Notes: generated by a model from the sequence alone, not told the origin. Shown: positions 9,940 to 22,068, counted from the stretch's first letter. The stretch: DNA of 64,000 nt from Paralithodes platypus (GCA_032716605.1 CM064569.1:7002569-7066568), one strand, 5' to 3'. Program-made: numbers and translations.

Positions 9940-11780
9940 TACCAATTGTCTATAAAGTGGAAGTACGAGATCGGGAGTGACACCGGGTTCTCGCACCACA
10001 TTTTCAGCTGGTGATACCACACCTGAACCGGCCATAGAGGCGCGATCATCGAGACTAAACCCCGGTAACCCCGTAGTTTGTGAACTACTGTACTTGACAC
10101 ATGAGTGAAGCGTCTGGAGGCAGAAACAGATAGATGGAACTCCACCTGTTCCAGTCCTCCATCAATGCGTCTGGACCCCTCGCCGAAGACACTTCCCGGC
10201 GGGTTAGGTAGAAAGGAAGCCTGTGGTTTTCCTTGGACGCGAATAGATCCACTTGTGGACGGTATGGCTCTGCAATCATCTGGTTGAAGATGTTTTGCTT
10301 GATAGCCCACTCTACTTTGGTGCTCTGTCGTCTTGACAGGGCGTCTGCCCAGACATTCGCTACACCTGGGAGGTATGAAGCATGAAGATGAATGTTCAGC
10401 TCTTCCACCAGAATAAAAATGTCTTCCAACAACTCTAGCAACTTCCGAGACCTCGTTGACCCTTGCTTTTAAATGCAGGCTACCGCATTCAAATTGTCCA
10501 TTCGAAAAGCTACTGATTTCCCCCGCAAGGTGGAGCCGTGAGCCTGAAGGAAAAATAAAGGGATTAATAGTTCTTTCGCATTGATGTGAAAACTCTCGGA
10601 TTGGGACCAAAGACCTTGATCCTGAAGGCCTAGGTTTGACTCATTACCCCAGCCAATTGTCCCTGAAGCATCTGTGTCTATCCATACCGTAGGTGGGGGA
10701 GACGTCCACGTCATTATTGAGTGCAGTGTTTCTCTCCTCGCCCAGACTGATAGTAAGTTGTGAATTAACGGTGGAATTCGCCACAACTTTCCCGCCGGCA
10801 ACAGCGGGAAATGTTTGTTTCCTTCCAGGATTAATCTCTTTACTTTTATCCAGCCCAACTTTACAGTCAATTGAATCCAGTTGAGAGAGCCAACAAGGGA
10901 TTCCCATGTCCTTCTTGTGGTAGTCAGACTGTGGAGAAACAATAAAAAATTCTTTCGAAATCTGTTGCGATTGTCCACACTCTGACTGAGAGTAAGATAT
11001 GCTGTGTCCCAGACCAGCCCTATCCACTGAATTACCCGTGTGGGAACAAGGTTCGACTTTGCCAAGTTGACCTTGAACCCTAGGGATTGAACATGGTTTA
11101 TAATTTGAGTGACATGGATTTTGCATTGACTCTCTGACTCCGCCACCACTAGCCAGTCATCTAAGTGCCACAACACCTTGATCCTCTGATTTAATATTGG
11201 CATGAGGGCTTGCCGGACTAATTTTGTAAATATTCTCGGTGCAAGGTTCAACCCGAATGGCATTCTCTGAAAGACAAGTCTGATGCTCTATCCTCAAAGC
11301 GAGGAATTTTTGGAACCTTTTGTTTACCGGGACGTGCCAATAGGCTTCTGTCAGGTCTAACGAGCACATCCAACCTTGCGGCGGAAGTGTTAGCCTGATG
11401 TGATTCACAGTGAGCATCCTGAACGATGTGTTGTGATTGTGTCAATTCAAACAAGATAGGTCTACGACTGGTCTCATCTGAATACTGTCCCTTTTCGGTA
11501 CAAGAAAAAGTCTGGACGTATAAACTGGGCAAGTTGGATTGACCGGGACAATGATATACTTTGTGATCATTTCCTGGACTAGTGACTCCACCTCTAAAGA
11601 CACCTGATTTATTTCTAGTGGTTTACGTAAACGAGGTCGCTGGAGCCACCGCCAGGTTATGCCCTTGCGTACCACTGTCCTTGCCCAAGTCCGTCGGGGC
11701 CAAGCCCGATGACATGCCAGAAATGACCCAGTTACTTGACTGGGCTTGTCCGGCGTAACTACCCTCGGATCCAACTCGCC
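9940..11780 (-). pseudogene. Reverse transcriptase and RNase H of DIRS copy 1
   Basis: Copies RNA into DNA and removes the RNA strand. Fragments in order: the fingers region with SRLFLVPKRDSIQMRPVVDL (about 11,450-11,530), PPQGWMCSLDLTEAYWHVPV (about 11,320-11,390), MPFGLNLAPRIFTKLVRQAL (from 11,263), then HLDDWLVVAES (11,140-11,177). RNase H follows, with WIDTDASGTIGWG, the ELL helix, RMDNLNAV and WADALSRR. The expected YLDD box reads HLDD, losing the conserved Tyr. At least three frame breaks split the gene, near 11,430, 11,260 and 10,460. It is homologous throughout to 16,026-17,909. Confidence 0.85.
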
Positions 11781-11827
11781 CTCGACAGGCCCTGGGAGTG
11801 AGAGAGTTTGTGATATGACTAGTTTTT

Positions 11828-14800
11828 TTATGGTGGTGGGGTAGGGTTAAACGGCTGACTAGTTTTGGCAGATGTCGATCCCTGACCTAATCGATGTTTT
11901 GGTTGATTCTTATGCCATTTACCTGATTGTTTCCCCTGCTGAGACTTGGGCTGAGTGCTTCCCTGTGCTGGAGGAGACTTATGGCTCTGAAAGGGTTTGG
12001 ACTCACTAGGTTGAGTTTTAGCGCTACTTTTGGACTTGGAATATGGTTTCGGAAACTTAAAATGGTCTTTCCTAGCCTGGGAAGCACCCTGCTTGACAGT
12101 ATCTACCATACCGAATACCGTTTTCCAAGTGCTGGGGCAAAGCAAAGAGGGCGTCAACATGGGTGAAAGTATTACCCGGCGACCAATGTCTTCCGGCAAT
12201 TTCTTCACCAGATAGACCCGTAGGTCCTGACGTGCGCGGACAGCCTCCAACAAGGATATCTTGACGTCGCCAAGAGGCTGAATTAAGTTTTCTAATAGGA
12301 GCCGCCGGGATAAGTCCGTGGCCTTCCTAAAATCTGTGTCATTAATAGCATCTATCGTTCTGTTGAGGGACTTGCTATTTGGCTACTTAACAAGAATTGG
12401 GAGAATAGCCTGAAGGCTTTATATCTCAATTTAAAGTCTCTATCCAGATATGCCGGAGGAGAAGTTGAAAAGGGCTCCTGCAGGTCCCATAAAGCCAAAT
12501 TAGGTGCGGCAAGGAAATAAAAAAGAGCAGGTGGAACTCCCCTGGCTTTATTTATAGGCAACGAGAACCAAATATGATTCTCTTGAGGTATTTGGTGGGA
12601 GGATTTTGACGTTATAGTTGCAGCAAACTGTTGCGCCTCAATTTCCCAGTCCACCCACGGACCTGAACCTACCTGTCCCACCTGCAGGACTGGATTGCGG
12701 GACTGGTCGCTCACCGGAAGTGTATCCAGTTCCGGCGTGAGCGTGGCTAGGACTTTTATGTCATTCATGCCGTCAGTCTTGGACCAATCTGCAAATAGTC
12801 GGGCAGAGGAGGCAGGAGGAATAGCTGGAGTGGGGGAATACACAAAATACTCCTAGGAATAAACATTAGGTATGGCTTTGACAGCTACATCCACCAAAAT
12901 ATGACCCTGTGTATCTTTTGCCTCAGTCTTCTATTCTTATTCATCTGGATTACCCACTCACTCGGGACTGGGAGCTCCCTCTTGATTGTCGTTTGTGCTA
13001 TGGTTGGATTTTGTGCCATTATAGTCGCCCATAAACAATCGGGACCGTAAAGCAAAGGCAGAGGGCTTTTCTTTAACGGAACCTTTTTTAAAGGAGGGGG
13101 ATTAATGTCCGTAATTACTCGCACGTTAGTGGTAGTCAAAGCAGGACGTGGAATACTACTAGCTGAAGTAGTTGGTTGAGTTACGTTAGGTAGGGGGGTG
13201 GAACACTAGATGGCACAACGACTCTGGTTGGCACTAACGGCCGCACAACAGATCCAATCGGAGCAGCTCCCGTGCCGGGAGCTCCTCCGATTGGCTGTGG
13301 GAGTTTCCTGTGACTTAGGTGGTACATTATATTGTTGCATCATATTGTGGAGAATATAATCTAGATCATTCCGAGTAAAATATTGTTTCTGGGAACCCTT
13401 AGATGATTCAGACCCTACCTCTGACCCTTCCTCAACTGGGTCAGGTTGAGTTAAAGACAACTGTTCTAAGTCCTCCGGCTCTTGCCCTGTAACCTCCATC
13501 TCTTCTGGTTGTTGCCGGGGTTCAGAGGTTAATTGTTCATTACCTGGCCATACTAAGTCAGGGACGGATGAAGGAATAGTGTCAATGTTTTCACTCACTC
13601 TATTATCCGCTGGGTATTGGTTCAAGGGCTCTGTTCGCACGGTTTCAGGGTGCCTCCACACACTGCGACTATGGCGGATTTAAGGAAGATAAGTTTACTC
13701 TAGGCTACCTAAGACTGAAAAGGTCCTCTCATATAAAATATAAATTAATAATAATACTGGGAGTGTAACTCACTATTAAAATCACCATAGAATATTGCAG
13801 TCAGGCAAGGTGGAAATACTGATGGAGGTGCTGATGGATGGTAGGCAAATGGCTACTATTCGAACACCATTGGATGTTTACCTTAAGGTGACCACGAGGG
13901 TGCACCTTAACAAATAATGAATAAATAAAGGTTAAAGAAAGTTAAATCATGATGATAAGGCTTAGCTGTCAGTCAGTCTGTCTGTAGGATGAAGTTGAGT
14001 TTAAGTTAATGATGAGCGCTGGATGAAACCGGAACCAGGATCACGGAAAACTAAAGAGTGGAGTTGTTGCTAGGACAATAGACAAAGGAGCTCTGATGCG
14101 GTGCGCCACAATCCAAGACGTCATCGTCTTACGCTACGAATCTAGCGGCTACTGCTAAGTTAGTAGCGGATATCTAGCGGTAAATATCGCACCGCTTTCA
14201 TAATATTACGGCATGGTTTATATGATAAGTCATATATGCATTCCTAAAGACACTTAAATACTAGACTTTCGTATAATAGGCCTTATTTAACTAATTAAGC
14301 TTACGTACTGTACAAACTGTATCTAGGGTATGATACATAGAAAATGTAGGTTATACCACTGACTATCGTGAATCCATGATAGCGATCTTGCTCCACTCTA
14401 GTCTGTGAATCACGGATAAACTGAGAACTCTGAATAAATTGTGAACTTGTATCATAACCGTGTGGCTCACAAGCCGTGTACCCTCTATACTGTTCCGCTA
14501 GAACTCTTTGAGATACCACAGGAACCCGACTAAGTGTTGTATCTAACTTTGGAATAGCAAAATTAACCTCTTTAGGTTCTAAATATCTGTCACTAGACCC
14601 ATCCCTGAGAGTTGACTCAGCTCCCTCCGTCCCTACCTCGGAACTGCCAGATTGGACGTTAGACATGGTAGAGGTAGGTGGACGCGACCCCGGCGATTGC
14701 CGGTGCCGCGACCTCGTCGCCTCCTTACGGGAATGTTTATGACCCTTCCCATCTGACTGTTTGCCACTAGACGTCGCCGTGTCGGTTTTCCGCCTCTTGA

Positions 14801-15335
14801 GTGATCTTGACATCTCTGTGGACGACTTATATGACCGCTTGAGCGGCGATCTCGACCGGGACCTGGAACGGTCCTCTTGTGGAGATGTAGACCGTGCTCG
14901 CTTATGGTGGCCGGGGGTGGGGGGGGTTGCCCTAATTGAGGAGTCACTATTGTCACTGCTGCTCACTAGTTCTTTTGATAGAATTTTGGGCTTAGGTTTT
15001 ACTTTAGAGCTGAACCTAGGAGGGGGAGTTTTAATCACTGGCGATTTAATAACTAATTGGTCCCAAAATGCCTCATCATCACAGTGAAGGGCTTTATGAG
15101 CTATGTCTTTGGTATAAGAATTAAAAGTGTTTTTAATTTCTTGCAATGCTACTAGACACGATTGATCTCTCTGATTTACTCATCCATTCCTCAGATCTGT
15201 GCACATGCCACACCTCTTAGAAACCCAGACTCCCCTGGACCTATTGAAGCACTTTACACACTTTACGCCTAATTTATGGTAAAAGACCAGAATAATGGAG
15301 CAAGTTGGGGTAGAGCACAGCGTGACTAAGGGCAT
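11828..15335 (-). pseudogene. Gag-like gene of DIRS copy 1, degenerate and interrupted
   Basis: Probable nucleocapsid gene. The start is placed at the ATG at 15,335 by alignment with copy 2: the first residues MPLVTLCSTPTCS match MPRFELCATPTCS. A Cys-rich N-terminus (CVKC, CGMC) is followed by an in-frame stop near 15,185, then an Arg/Ser-rich basic stretch (RSRSRSRSPLKR). The frame is broken by an insertion (13,672-14,360) and later shifts. C-terminal pieces include LLYGPDCLW (about 13,040), LFADWSKTDGMNDIK (about 12,790) and MLEAVRARQDLRVYLVKKLP (12,253), then a Lys/Gln/Pro tail. Sequence order matches copy 2. Confidence 0.75.
13672..14360. mobile_element. Insertion in gag of copy 1, possible solo LTR
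   Basis: About 690 bp absent from the matching place in copy 2. The flanks carry a candidate duplication GACTA(T) at 13,667-13,671/2 and 14,361-14,365/6. It is non-coding, with ACGTCATCGT and AATAAATAAAGG motifs. Size and duplication fit a solo LTR, but canonical TG...CA ends are not evident, so the class is open. Confidence 0.5.
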
Positions 15336-15962
15336 GATGGAGACTTACGACCCCCCCGCCGGGATCGGCCCCCTCCCCTGGTGTCCGGTGCCCCCAACAG
15401 ATGTGTTATGATCTGAAAAGAAGATTTTCAGGAATCAATGCTCATAAGGATAAACCAAGACATTCATACATCATTATACCCCAAATGTGTCGGAAAATTA
15501 GATGTAGCCACACCGCCACTCTAATTTTCCGTCACACTTGTCTTCGAAAATACCTCGGAGATTCTTTCTAATTCTGAATTGCTTACCTGTGACCAAATGT
15601 CACTGACCCATACTTTAGATAAATCCTTTCGGATATTTGCTAACTAGCGAATCGTCTACAAGGACCTGAGTGATAGGTAATCACCCCACTGGACTTTTCC
15701 GCCGGGCGAATTCAAAGTCATGTCATGCTGCGTTAGGCTATCTGTATAGGTGAGTTCTTTCGGCCGGGCCGAAATTACCTCCTTAGGAATCTGCACTTCT
15801 GCCGGGAGACTAGTGGTACTCCTGACCACGCCGGGTTCGTTGGATCTATTCCCTGCCCGCCTTCAAGGCGAGCCTCTGGCATCAATACCCGGTAAAGATC
15901 GCCGGAGGGAAACACCAAGCTAATTGAGAGTGCTGACTTGTCCGGGCAAGGCAACTGGTATT
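15336..15962 (-). other. Leader of DIRS copy 1, gag-proximal part
   Basis: Aligns with the copy 2 leader: CAGGAATCAATGCTCATAAG (15,430s and 23,880s) and TAGGAATCTGCACTTCTGCC versus TAGGAATTTGCACTTCCGCC. Homology stops near 15,962, where copy 2's recombinase fragment begins. The rest of this leader is at 25,354-26,064. Confidence 0.6.
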
Positions 15963-16090
15963 GTCTCCTGGTAGACATAGTATACTGGTTCAAAAGCTTA
16001 TTTGTGACACTCTCCCCAAATTTAGCTAACCATTTTCCCTTGTAAATGTCCATAAGGCAAAACTGAGCGAGGTCTGAAGGTTGCCAATCA
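15963..16090 (-). pseudogene. Tyrosine recombinase start of DIRS copy 2, truncated
   Basis: In a different frame from RT it reads GKWLAKFGESVTNKLLNQYT then MSTRRQYQ, matching the copy 1 recombinase N-terminus (LNQYTLSTRRQYQ). Homology then stops abruptly at 15,963, where copy 1 leader sequence begins. No catalytic residue is retained. Confidence 0.7.
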
Positions 16091-17909
16091 TCTCTAAGTG
16101 GAAGGCGGAGACCGGGAGCGACACCGGGGTCTTGCAGCATTCCTGCAATTGATGGTACCATGCCTGGGCCAGCCATAACGGCGCGATCATCGAGACTAAG
16201 CCCCTCAGTTTGTGAATCACTCTGCACATTAGTACAGAATCTGGTGGAGGAAAAAGATAAATTGAAGTCCACTTGTTCCAATCCTCCAGTAATGCATCTG
16301 GTCCCCCCATCGGGGTTACCCCGCGGCGAGTTTGGAAGAGAGGGAGTCTGTGATTCTCCTCGGATGCGAACAGATCCACTTGTGGATGGTAAGGCTTTGC
16401 AATCATCTTGTCGAAGACGGTTTGTTTGATAGCCCATTCTACTAGGTTGCTCCGCCTCCGAGACAGGGCGTCTGCCCAGACGTTCGACACGCCGGGAAGA
16501 TATGCTGCATGCATATGGATGCCCAGCGATTCGGCTAGGGCAAAAATCTGTTCTGACAATTTTAGCAACTCTCGAGACCTTACTGAGCCCTGCTTCTGAA
16601 TACAATGGACTGCGGTGAGGTTGTCCATATGGACCGCTATTGACTTGTCTTGCAAGGACATCCCATGATCTTGTAGGAAAAAGAGAGGAACTAAAAGCTC
16701 TTGCTTGTTGATATGACAAAAGTTGTCGTGGGGCCAAGTGCCTTGCCCTTGATGGCCTAGATTCAATTGATAACCCCAACCTAGAGCCCCTGAAGCGTCT
16801 GTGTCTACCAATACCGTAGGCGGGGGAGAAACCCATGTCATTATTGAGTAAAGCATTTCCGGCTTGGCCCAGACCGATAGCAAGCTGTGGATTAATGGAA
16901 GAATTGGCCATAATTTCTTCTCCAGCGAGAGAGGGAAAACTTTGTTGCCTTCCAAGATTAATTTCTTTACTTTCAACCGGCCCAACTTCACAGTTAATTG
17001 GATCCAGTTGAGAGAGCCGATCAGGAAATCCCACGTTTTCCTGGTTGTATTCAGACTGTGGAGAAAACGGAACAGTTTCCGGCGAAATCTGTTCCAGTTG
17101 TCCACACTCTGAGTAAGAGTGAGATTGGTGGTGTCCCAGACCAGCCCTATCCACTGAATATTCCTTATGGGAACAAGGAGAGACTTCGCCAAGTTCACCT
17201 TGAACCTTAGGTTGTGCACATGATATAATACTTGGTTTACATGGTTGTGACATAACTCCTTTGACTCTGCCACCACTAGCCAGTCGTCTAGATACCAAAA
17301 CACCTGTATGCCTTGGGTTAACAATGGCAAAAGTGCTTGCCGGACTAATTTTGTGAAAATTCTCGGTGCCAGGTTCAACCCGAAAGGCATTCTTTGAAAG
17401 ACATAAGTCTCTTGCCTGATCCTCAGAGCGAGGAATTTTTGGAACCTTTTGTTTATAGTGACATGCCAATAGGCGTCTTTGAGGTCTACTGAGCACATCC
17501 AGCCTTGCGGTGGAAGAGAGAGCCTGATCTGATTGACTGTAAGCATCCTGAAGGGTGAATTTATGATAAATGTGTTCAGATGCGAGAGATCTACTACTGG
17601 TCGCATTTGCACACTGTCCCTTTTCGGTCTGGAGGTGAAGACTGGGCAAGTTGGTTTGACTGAGACAAGGACTTCTTTTGAGATCATTTCGTGGACTAGG
17701 GCCTCCACCTCCTGTGAAACATAGTTGTATTCCAGCACCTGACGCAGTCGAGGCCGCCGGAGCCACCGCCAGGTGATTCCTTTGCTTACTGCCTTCTTGG
17801 CCCAAGTCTTCCTGGGCCAAGCTAAGCGGAATGACCGGAACGACCCCGGCTGCAGACCGGGCTGGTTCGGTAAAGCTACTCTCGAATCCGGTACCCTTAA
17901 GCATGGCAC
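16026..17909 (-). CDS. Reverse transcriptase-RNase H of DIRS copy 2 (long open frame)
   Basis: A 627-residue open frame, the best-preserved DIRS enzyme here. Domains in order: basic linker with GITWRWLRRPRLRQ (about 50-70), fingers (SVQMRPVVDLSHLNTF), palm A region GWMCSVDLKDAYWHV, PFGLNLAPRIFTKLVRQ, and the catalytic box VFWYLDDWLVVAES (17,279-17,303). RNase H follows, with VLVDTDASGALGWG, the Glu in NKQELLVPLFF, HMDNLTAVHCIQKQGS and VWADALSRRRS. Beside copy 1 (TSRLFLVPKRD) it reads TSRPKRD, a four-residue in-frame loss in the fingers that may harm activity. The methionine chosen is simply the first in frame; the true protein may be joined to gag or start elsewhere. The 3' end overlaps the recombinase start in another frame. 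Confidence 0.85.
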   Translation of the reverse strand: MPCLRVPDSRVALPNQPGLQPGSFRSFRLAWPRKTWAKKAVSKGITWRWLRRPRLRQVLEYNYVSQEVEALVHEMISKEVLVSVKPTCPVFTSRPKRDSVQMRPVVDLSHLNTFIINSPFRMLTVNQIRLSLPPQGWMCSVDLKDAYWHVTINKRFQKFLALRIRQETYVFQRMPFGLNLAPRIFTKLVRQALLPLLTQGIQVFWYLDDWLVVAESKELCHNHVNQVLYHVHNLRFKVNLAKSLLVPIRNIQWIGLVWDTTNLTLTQSVDNWNRFRRKLFRFLHSLNTTRKTWDFLIGSLNWIQLTVKLGRLKVKKLILEGNKVFPLSLEKKLWPILPLIHSLLSVWAKPEMLYSIMTWVSPPPTVLVDTDASGALGWGYQLNLGHQGQGTWPHDNFCHINKQELLVPLFFLQDHGMSLQDKSIAVHMDNLTAVHCIQKQGSVRSRELLKLSEQIFALAESLGIHMHAAYLPGVSNVWADALSRRRSNLVEWAIKQTVFDKMIAKPYHPQVDLFASEENHRLPLFQTRRGVTPMGGPDALLEDWNKWTSIYLFPPPDSVLMCRVIHKLRGLVSMIAPLWLAQAWYHQLQECCKTPVSLPVSAFHLEMIGNLQTSLSFALWTFTRENG

Positions 17910-18064
17910 TGGGAGATTAAGAGGCTGGGTGGCTAGTTTTTTGGAGGGGGAGGTAGGTTGGTATCAGGCGGCTGGCTAGTCTTGGCTGACGTCTGCCCCT
18001 GATTTGGCTTACCTTTATATCCTGAGTATTTACCTTGTCTGGGTTTGGGCAGAGTACCTCCCGG

Positions 18065-19162
18065 CTAAGGAGGGGTTCTGGGATCACGAAAGGATTGTTT
18101 AGCCTGCGGCTGGTGAGACTTACCTCTACTCTTAGGCTTGTGAAAAGGTTTCTTAACCGGGTCCTTCTTAACTTGGGAGGTACCCTGCTTCCACCCATTT
18201 ACCAGAGTGAACACTACACTCCAAGTTTCTGCGGTAAGCAGGGAGGCCATGAGGACCGGCGAAAGAGTTCCCCGGCGGCCAATGTCCTCCGGTAACTTCT
18301 TCACTAGGTGTACTCTCAAATCCTGGCGGGCTCGAACCGCTTCCATGATTGCAATTCTGATGTCACCCAAGGTCTGAATAGAGTTTTGCAATAAAAGTCT
18401 TTTAGATAAATCAGTAGCCTTCCTAACCTGAGGGTCAGCAATGGTCGATATGGTTCTGTTAAGGGAGACCGCAATCTGGTGACTAACTAGATACTGAGAG
18501 AACTGCTGGTAAGATTTGTTCCTTAATTTAAAGTCCCTTTCAAGGTGAGCAGCTGGAGGGGTACAAAAAGGTTCATCTAATGAGTTAAGGGCTACTTTGG
18601 GTGCCGCCAGGAAGGCAAACAGAGCCGGCGACACCCCATCAGCCTTAGAGACAGGCAACGAAAAATACTGATGCGTTTCCTGTGGAACCTGATGTGAGGA
18701 CTTGGAAGTGATTGTTGCGGCAAATGCCTGAGCCTCTAATTCCCAGTCTACCAAGGGACCTGCCCCTATCCGCCCCATATGCCGGACTGGTGTATGCGTT
18801 TGGCCTATTACCAGAAGTGTATCCATTTCCGGCGTAAGAGCATTTAAAGCCTTGACATCATTCACGCCATCAGCTTTTGACCAGTCAGCAAAGAGCCGTG
18901 CTGAAGAGGCGGAAGGGACTGCCGGGGCCGCAGTATACACAAAAAAGTCTGGGTTATATGAACTGGGGATACCTCTCATCAATACATCCAGCAACCTCCC
19001 TGCCTCATCTTTAGCTCTAAATTTCCTGATCTTGTTTGTCTCAATATTCCATTCAATGGGGACCAGTAGGTCTCCTGAAATGGTGGGTTGTGCAGATTGT
19101 GGGTTCAGTGGTGTCGCCGGAACCCAAGAACAGTCAGGGCCATAGAGTACAAAGGAGTACAA
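18065..19162 (-). pseudogene. Gag-like C-terminal part of DIRS copy 2
   Basis: The 365-residue frame holds the C-terminal two thirds of gag: VLYGPDCSWVPATP, RLFADWSKADGVNDVKALNA, VDWELEAQAFAATITSKSSH, LERDFKLRNKSYQQFSQYL and MEAVRARQDLRVHLVKKLPE. It ends in a Lys/Gln/Pro-rich tail. The true upstream exon-like half is at 22,390-23,772, separated by the CR1 LINE. The apparent N-terminal Met-Tyr-Ser-Phe-Val is near the insertion point and may be partly derived from the LINE tail. Confidence 0.75.
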
Positions 19163-19367
19163 AGGAAATCAAGCAACAACAGATCTAGTGACCCTTCTAG
19201 GTTGCTTGTCCTCCAAAACACTGAGGATCAAGTGTCCAAACAGTGGTTTAGAGTGGGTAAGGGAACATTGGAAAGGGAATTACTGCCCTGGAACTAATGT
19301 CCGTGGCAGGATTAGGAAGTTAGTAGGGGACAGATGGGTTAGTAACTGAGGGGGGGATAAAATAAAG

Positions 19368-19937
19368 TTATTCATTTACAAACGCAGTCAGTCGCGGGTT
19401 TGATGCGAGATATTTGTCTAGGCGGAGTTTAAATGAATCAACGGTGATGCAGTCTATAACGTTTTGGGGAAGCCCATTCCACAAGTTGACAACTCGATTG
19501 AAGAAGAAATTCTTAGATTCGTGTGAGTTAAAAGATTTACCAATAATTTTGCAACCGTTTCCCCGCGTGTAATTAGATTGGTCGATAGTGAAGTACTTAC
19601 TACAGTTCATATTGTCGATGCCTTTGATGATTTTGAACACTTGAATTAAGTCACCTCTTAATCTGCGCTGGGTTAAAGGAAATAGATTTAATTCTCTAAG
19701 ACGCTCTTCGTATGGTTTGTTCTTTAGGCTAGGTATCATTTTGGTAACTCTACGTTGAACTCGTTCTAGCTTGTTTATATCTTTTTGGTAATAAGGGCAC
19801 CAGGATTGAACGCAGTATTCCAGAAGAGGGCGGACTAAGGAATTGTAAAGGGTTAGGATAACTTCTTTGGATTTATGCTCAAATGACCTGCCTATAAAGC
19901 CAATTATTTTGTTTGCCTTCTTAAAACTTCTGAACAT
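19368..19937 (-). pseudogene. CR1 LINE RT C-terminal region (frameshifted part)
   Basis: The 3' part of LINE ORF2 after RT: KKANKIIGFIGRSF, YNSLVRPLLEYCVQSWCPYY, LERVQRRVTKMIPSLK, YEERLRELNLFPLTQRRLRG and FNRVVNLWNGLPQNV. This thumb/connection text is typical of CR1- and jockey-group polymerases. It is out of frame with the main RT; a single indel near 19,920 would join the two, since QQCSE in the upstream frame runs into KKANK here. Confidence 0.85.
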
Positions 19938-21208
19938 TGTTGACTCGGTTTTAGGTTACTCGATATTGTTACTCCCAGATCGGTTTCTCTGTTTACATTC
20001 TTAAGCTGAGTGCCATTCATCGAATAGTTTGCTTTCTCATTTAGGTATCCGATATGTAGTACTTTACATTTATCCGCATTGAAACTCATTTGCCAAATTT
20101 GGGCCCAACATGACAATTTATCTAGATTGTGTTGCATATCGTCAACTTGTTCTTTTGAGAGTACACTATTTGCAATTTTTGTATCGTCAGCAAATTTTGA
20201 GATTGTACAGGTGAGACCCTCATCTATGTCGTTGATGTAAATTAGAAAGAGAATTGGTCCTAGTACCGATCCCTGGGGTACCCCGCTACTTACATTGGTC
20301 CATTTAGATGCCTTACCGTTTATGACTACTCTTTGCTTTCTGTCGCTGAGCCAATTTTCTATCCATTTCAGCACACTGTCTTGTATTCCATGCGCTTTTA
20401 GTTTTAGCAGTAAACGTTTGTGGGGAACTTTGTCAAAGGCCTTTTGAAAATCAAGGTATATAATATCTACAGCTTTACTCTCATCGTAGAGGTTGAGGAT
20501 ATCGTGAAAGAAGTCTAAGAGGTTTGTTAAACAGGAACGTTTTTTACGAAAGCCGTGTTGAGTATCTTTAAGTATGTTATTTTCCTCTAAGTGATTTACT
20601 AGTCTGTCTCGTATGACCGTTTCTAGCATTTTACATACAACTGAGGTTAAGCTAATTGGACGATAGTTACTGGGTAGGGATTTGCTGCCTTTTTTGAATA
20701 TCGGTGTTACGTTGGCTAGCTTCCACTGATTGGGCATAGTTCTAGACTGCAAGGATTTATTGAATAGCAATGTCAGTGGTTTGGAGAGCTCATCCTTAGC
20801 TTCCTTTAGAACTCTAGGCGAGATTGTATCAGGTCCAGGCGTTTTATTTACCTTGAGTTTATCTAAACAATTCAATACTTCTCTCTCTGTAACGGTGATA
20901 TTGCTTAGAACATCTGAATGATCAATCTGAATCGGCGATGGTGTAGGGATATCACTGAGGTCTTCTGTTGTAAAAACTGATGCAAAGAAGGTATTGAGGG
21001 CATTACTCATTTGTACTTCGTCTTTGGTGTATTCTCCATTTTCATCGACTAACGGTCCAACAGTTGAAGTAACTACTTTTTTCTTTCTGATATAACTATA
21101 GAATTCTTTCGGGTTTGTTTTACTTTGATTCGCAATATGTATTTTCGTATTTTCGATGGTATGCAGTCTTGCACTGCTTTTAGGTAAGTGGCTTCGAATA
21201 ACTTCCAA
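19904..21208 (-). pseudogene. CR1 LINE reverse transcriptase
   Basis: A 434-residue frame covering the RT domain: [104 protein letters not shown] and the catalytic box [10 protein letters not shown]. It performs target-primed reverse transcription. Both catalytic Asp residues are present. Frame breaks on each side (near 21,130 and 19,920) make the copy non-functional. Confidence 0.9.
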
Positions 21209-22068
21209 GATGTATTTATGTCGTTATTGTGAATTAAAAAGCTCCAGTCAGTTTCTTTAAACATAGCTCTAAGTTTATGGAAGTTTGCTTTCTTGAAATT
21301 AGGGACTTTTTCGATGCTACTATTTGGTTCGTTACTAGTAAACTTTAAAGTGAAAGTTATCGTACGATGGTCGCTGTTACTGAATTCATCACCAACATTC
21401 AAATTCTCTATTAATTCTTCTTTTGTTGCAAGTACAATGTCAAGAACGTTATTACCACGGGTTGGCGTTCGAACAAATTGATAAAGCGAACTCTCTTGCA
21501 AGTTCGTATACAAGTCATGTCCGGAGTGTGAAGTAAGAGTATCACCCCACTTGGTCACAGGTAAATTAAAGTCGCCAAAAATTACGGTATCTTGTGAGTT
21601 ACTTACATCTGCAATTTGTTCGTAAATTTCTCGGTCAGTTTGCATTGATTGAGCTGGAGGTCTGTATATTAATGCAAGTATTATTTTTGTACCTTTATTA
21701 TTCTTTATTAGCACAAAATATGCGTCGACGTTCACAATTTGAGGTTTTGACAAGAGGGTAGGGTTAAGACTTTCTTTGATATAAAGTAAAACGCCACCTC
21801 CATTTCGATTTATTCGGCTTTTCTCAAACATTACATAACCGGGAAGTGAATACTCTGCTAAAAAGTCTCTATCTTCTGTATTGAGCCAAGATTCTGTTAT
21901 GCCAATCACATCATAATTTTCTGTAAACACTAGCTCCTCTAAATCTGAAAATTTATTGCGTATGCTACGAGCGTTTGCATAGAAAACCTTTAAATTTGTT
22001 ATTTTAGAACTCACGGAACGCTCTTTAATAATATTTTTGGTTCTTGTCGGATCTACATTTATGTTCAT
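21073..22068 (-). pseudogene. CR1 LINE AP-like endonuclease domain
   Basis: The 331-residue frame has the apurinic endonuclease fold signature of LINE ORF2: NARSIRNKFSDLEELV, the catalytic Glu in IGITESWLN, GGGVLLYIKES, IYRPPAQS, GDFNLPVTKWGD, TRGNNVLDIVL and SNSDHRTITFTL. It nicks the target for priming. A frame break near 21,130 separates it from RT. The start at 22,068 is the first Met and is a plausible ORF2 beginning because ORF1 ends just upstream. Confidence 0.88.

Noticed and set aside
14633..15087. Frames of 107-108 residues on both strands over gag of copy 1
   Set aside because: They are alternative frames of the Arg/Ser-rich gag segment.
15775..17904. 709-residue minus-strand open frame over the RT of copy 2
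   Set aside because: It is a shadow frame of RT/RNase H. Only its last part, with LNQYTMSTRRQYQ, is genuine recombinase sequence and is listed separately.
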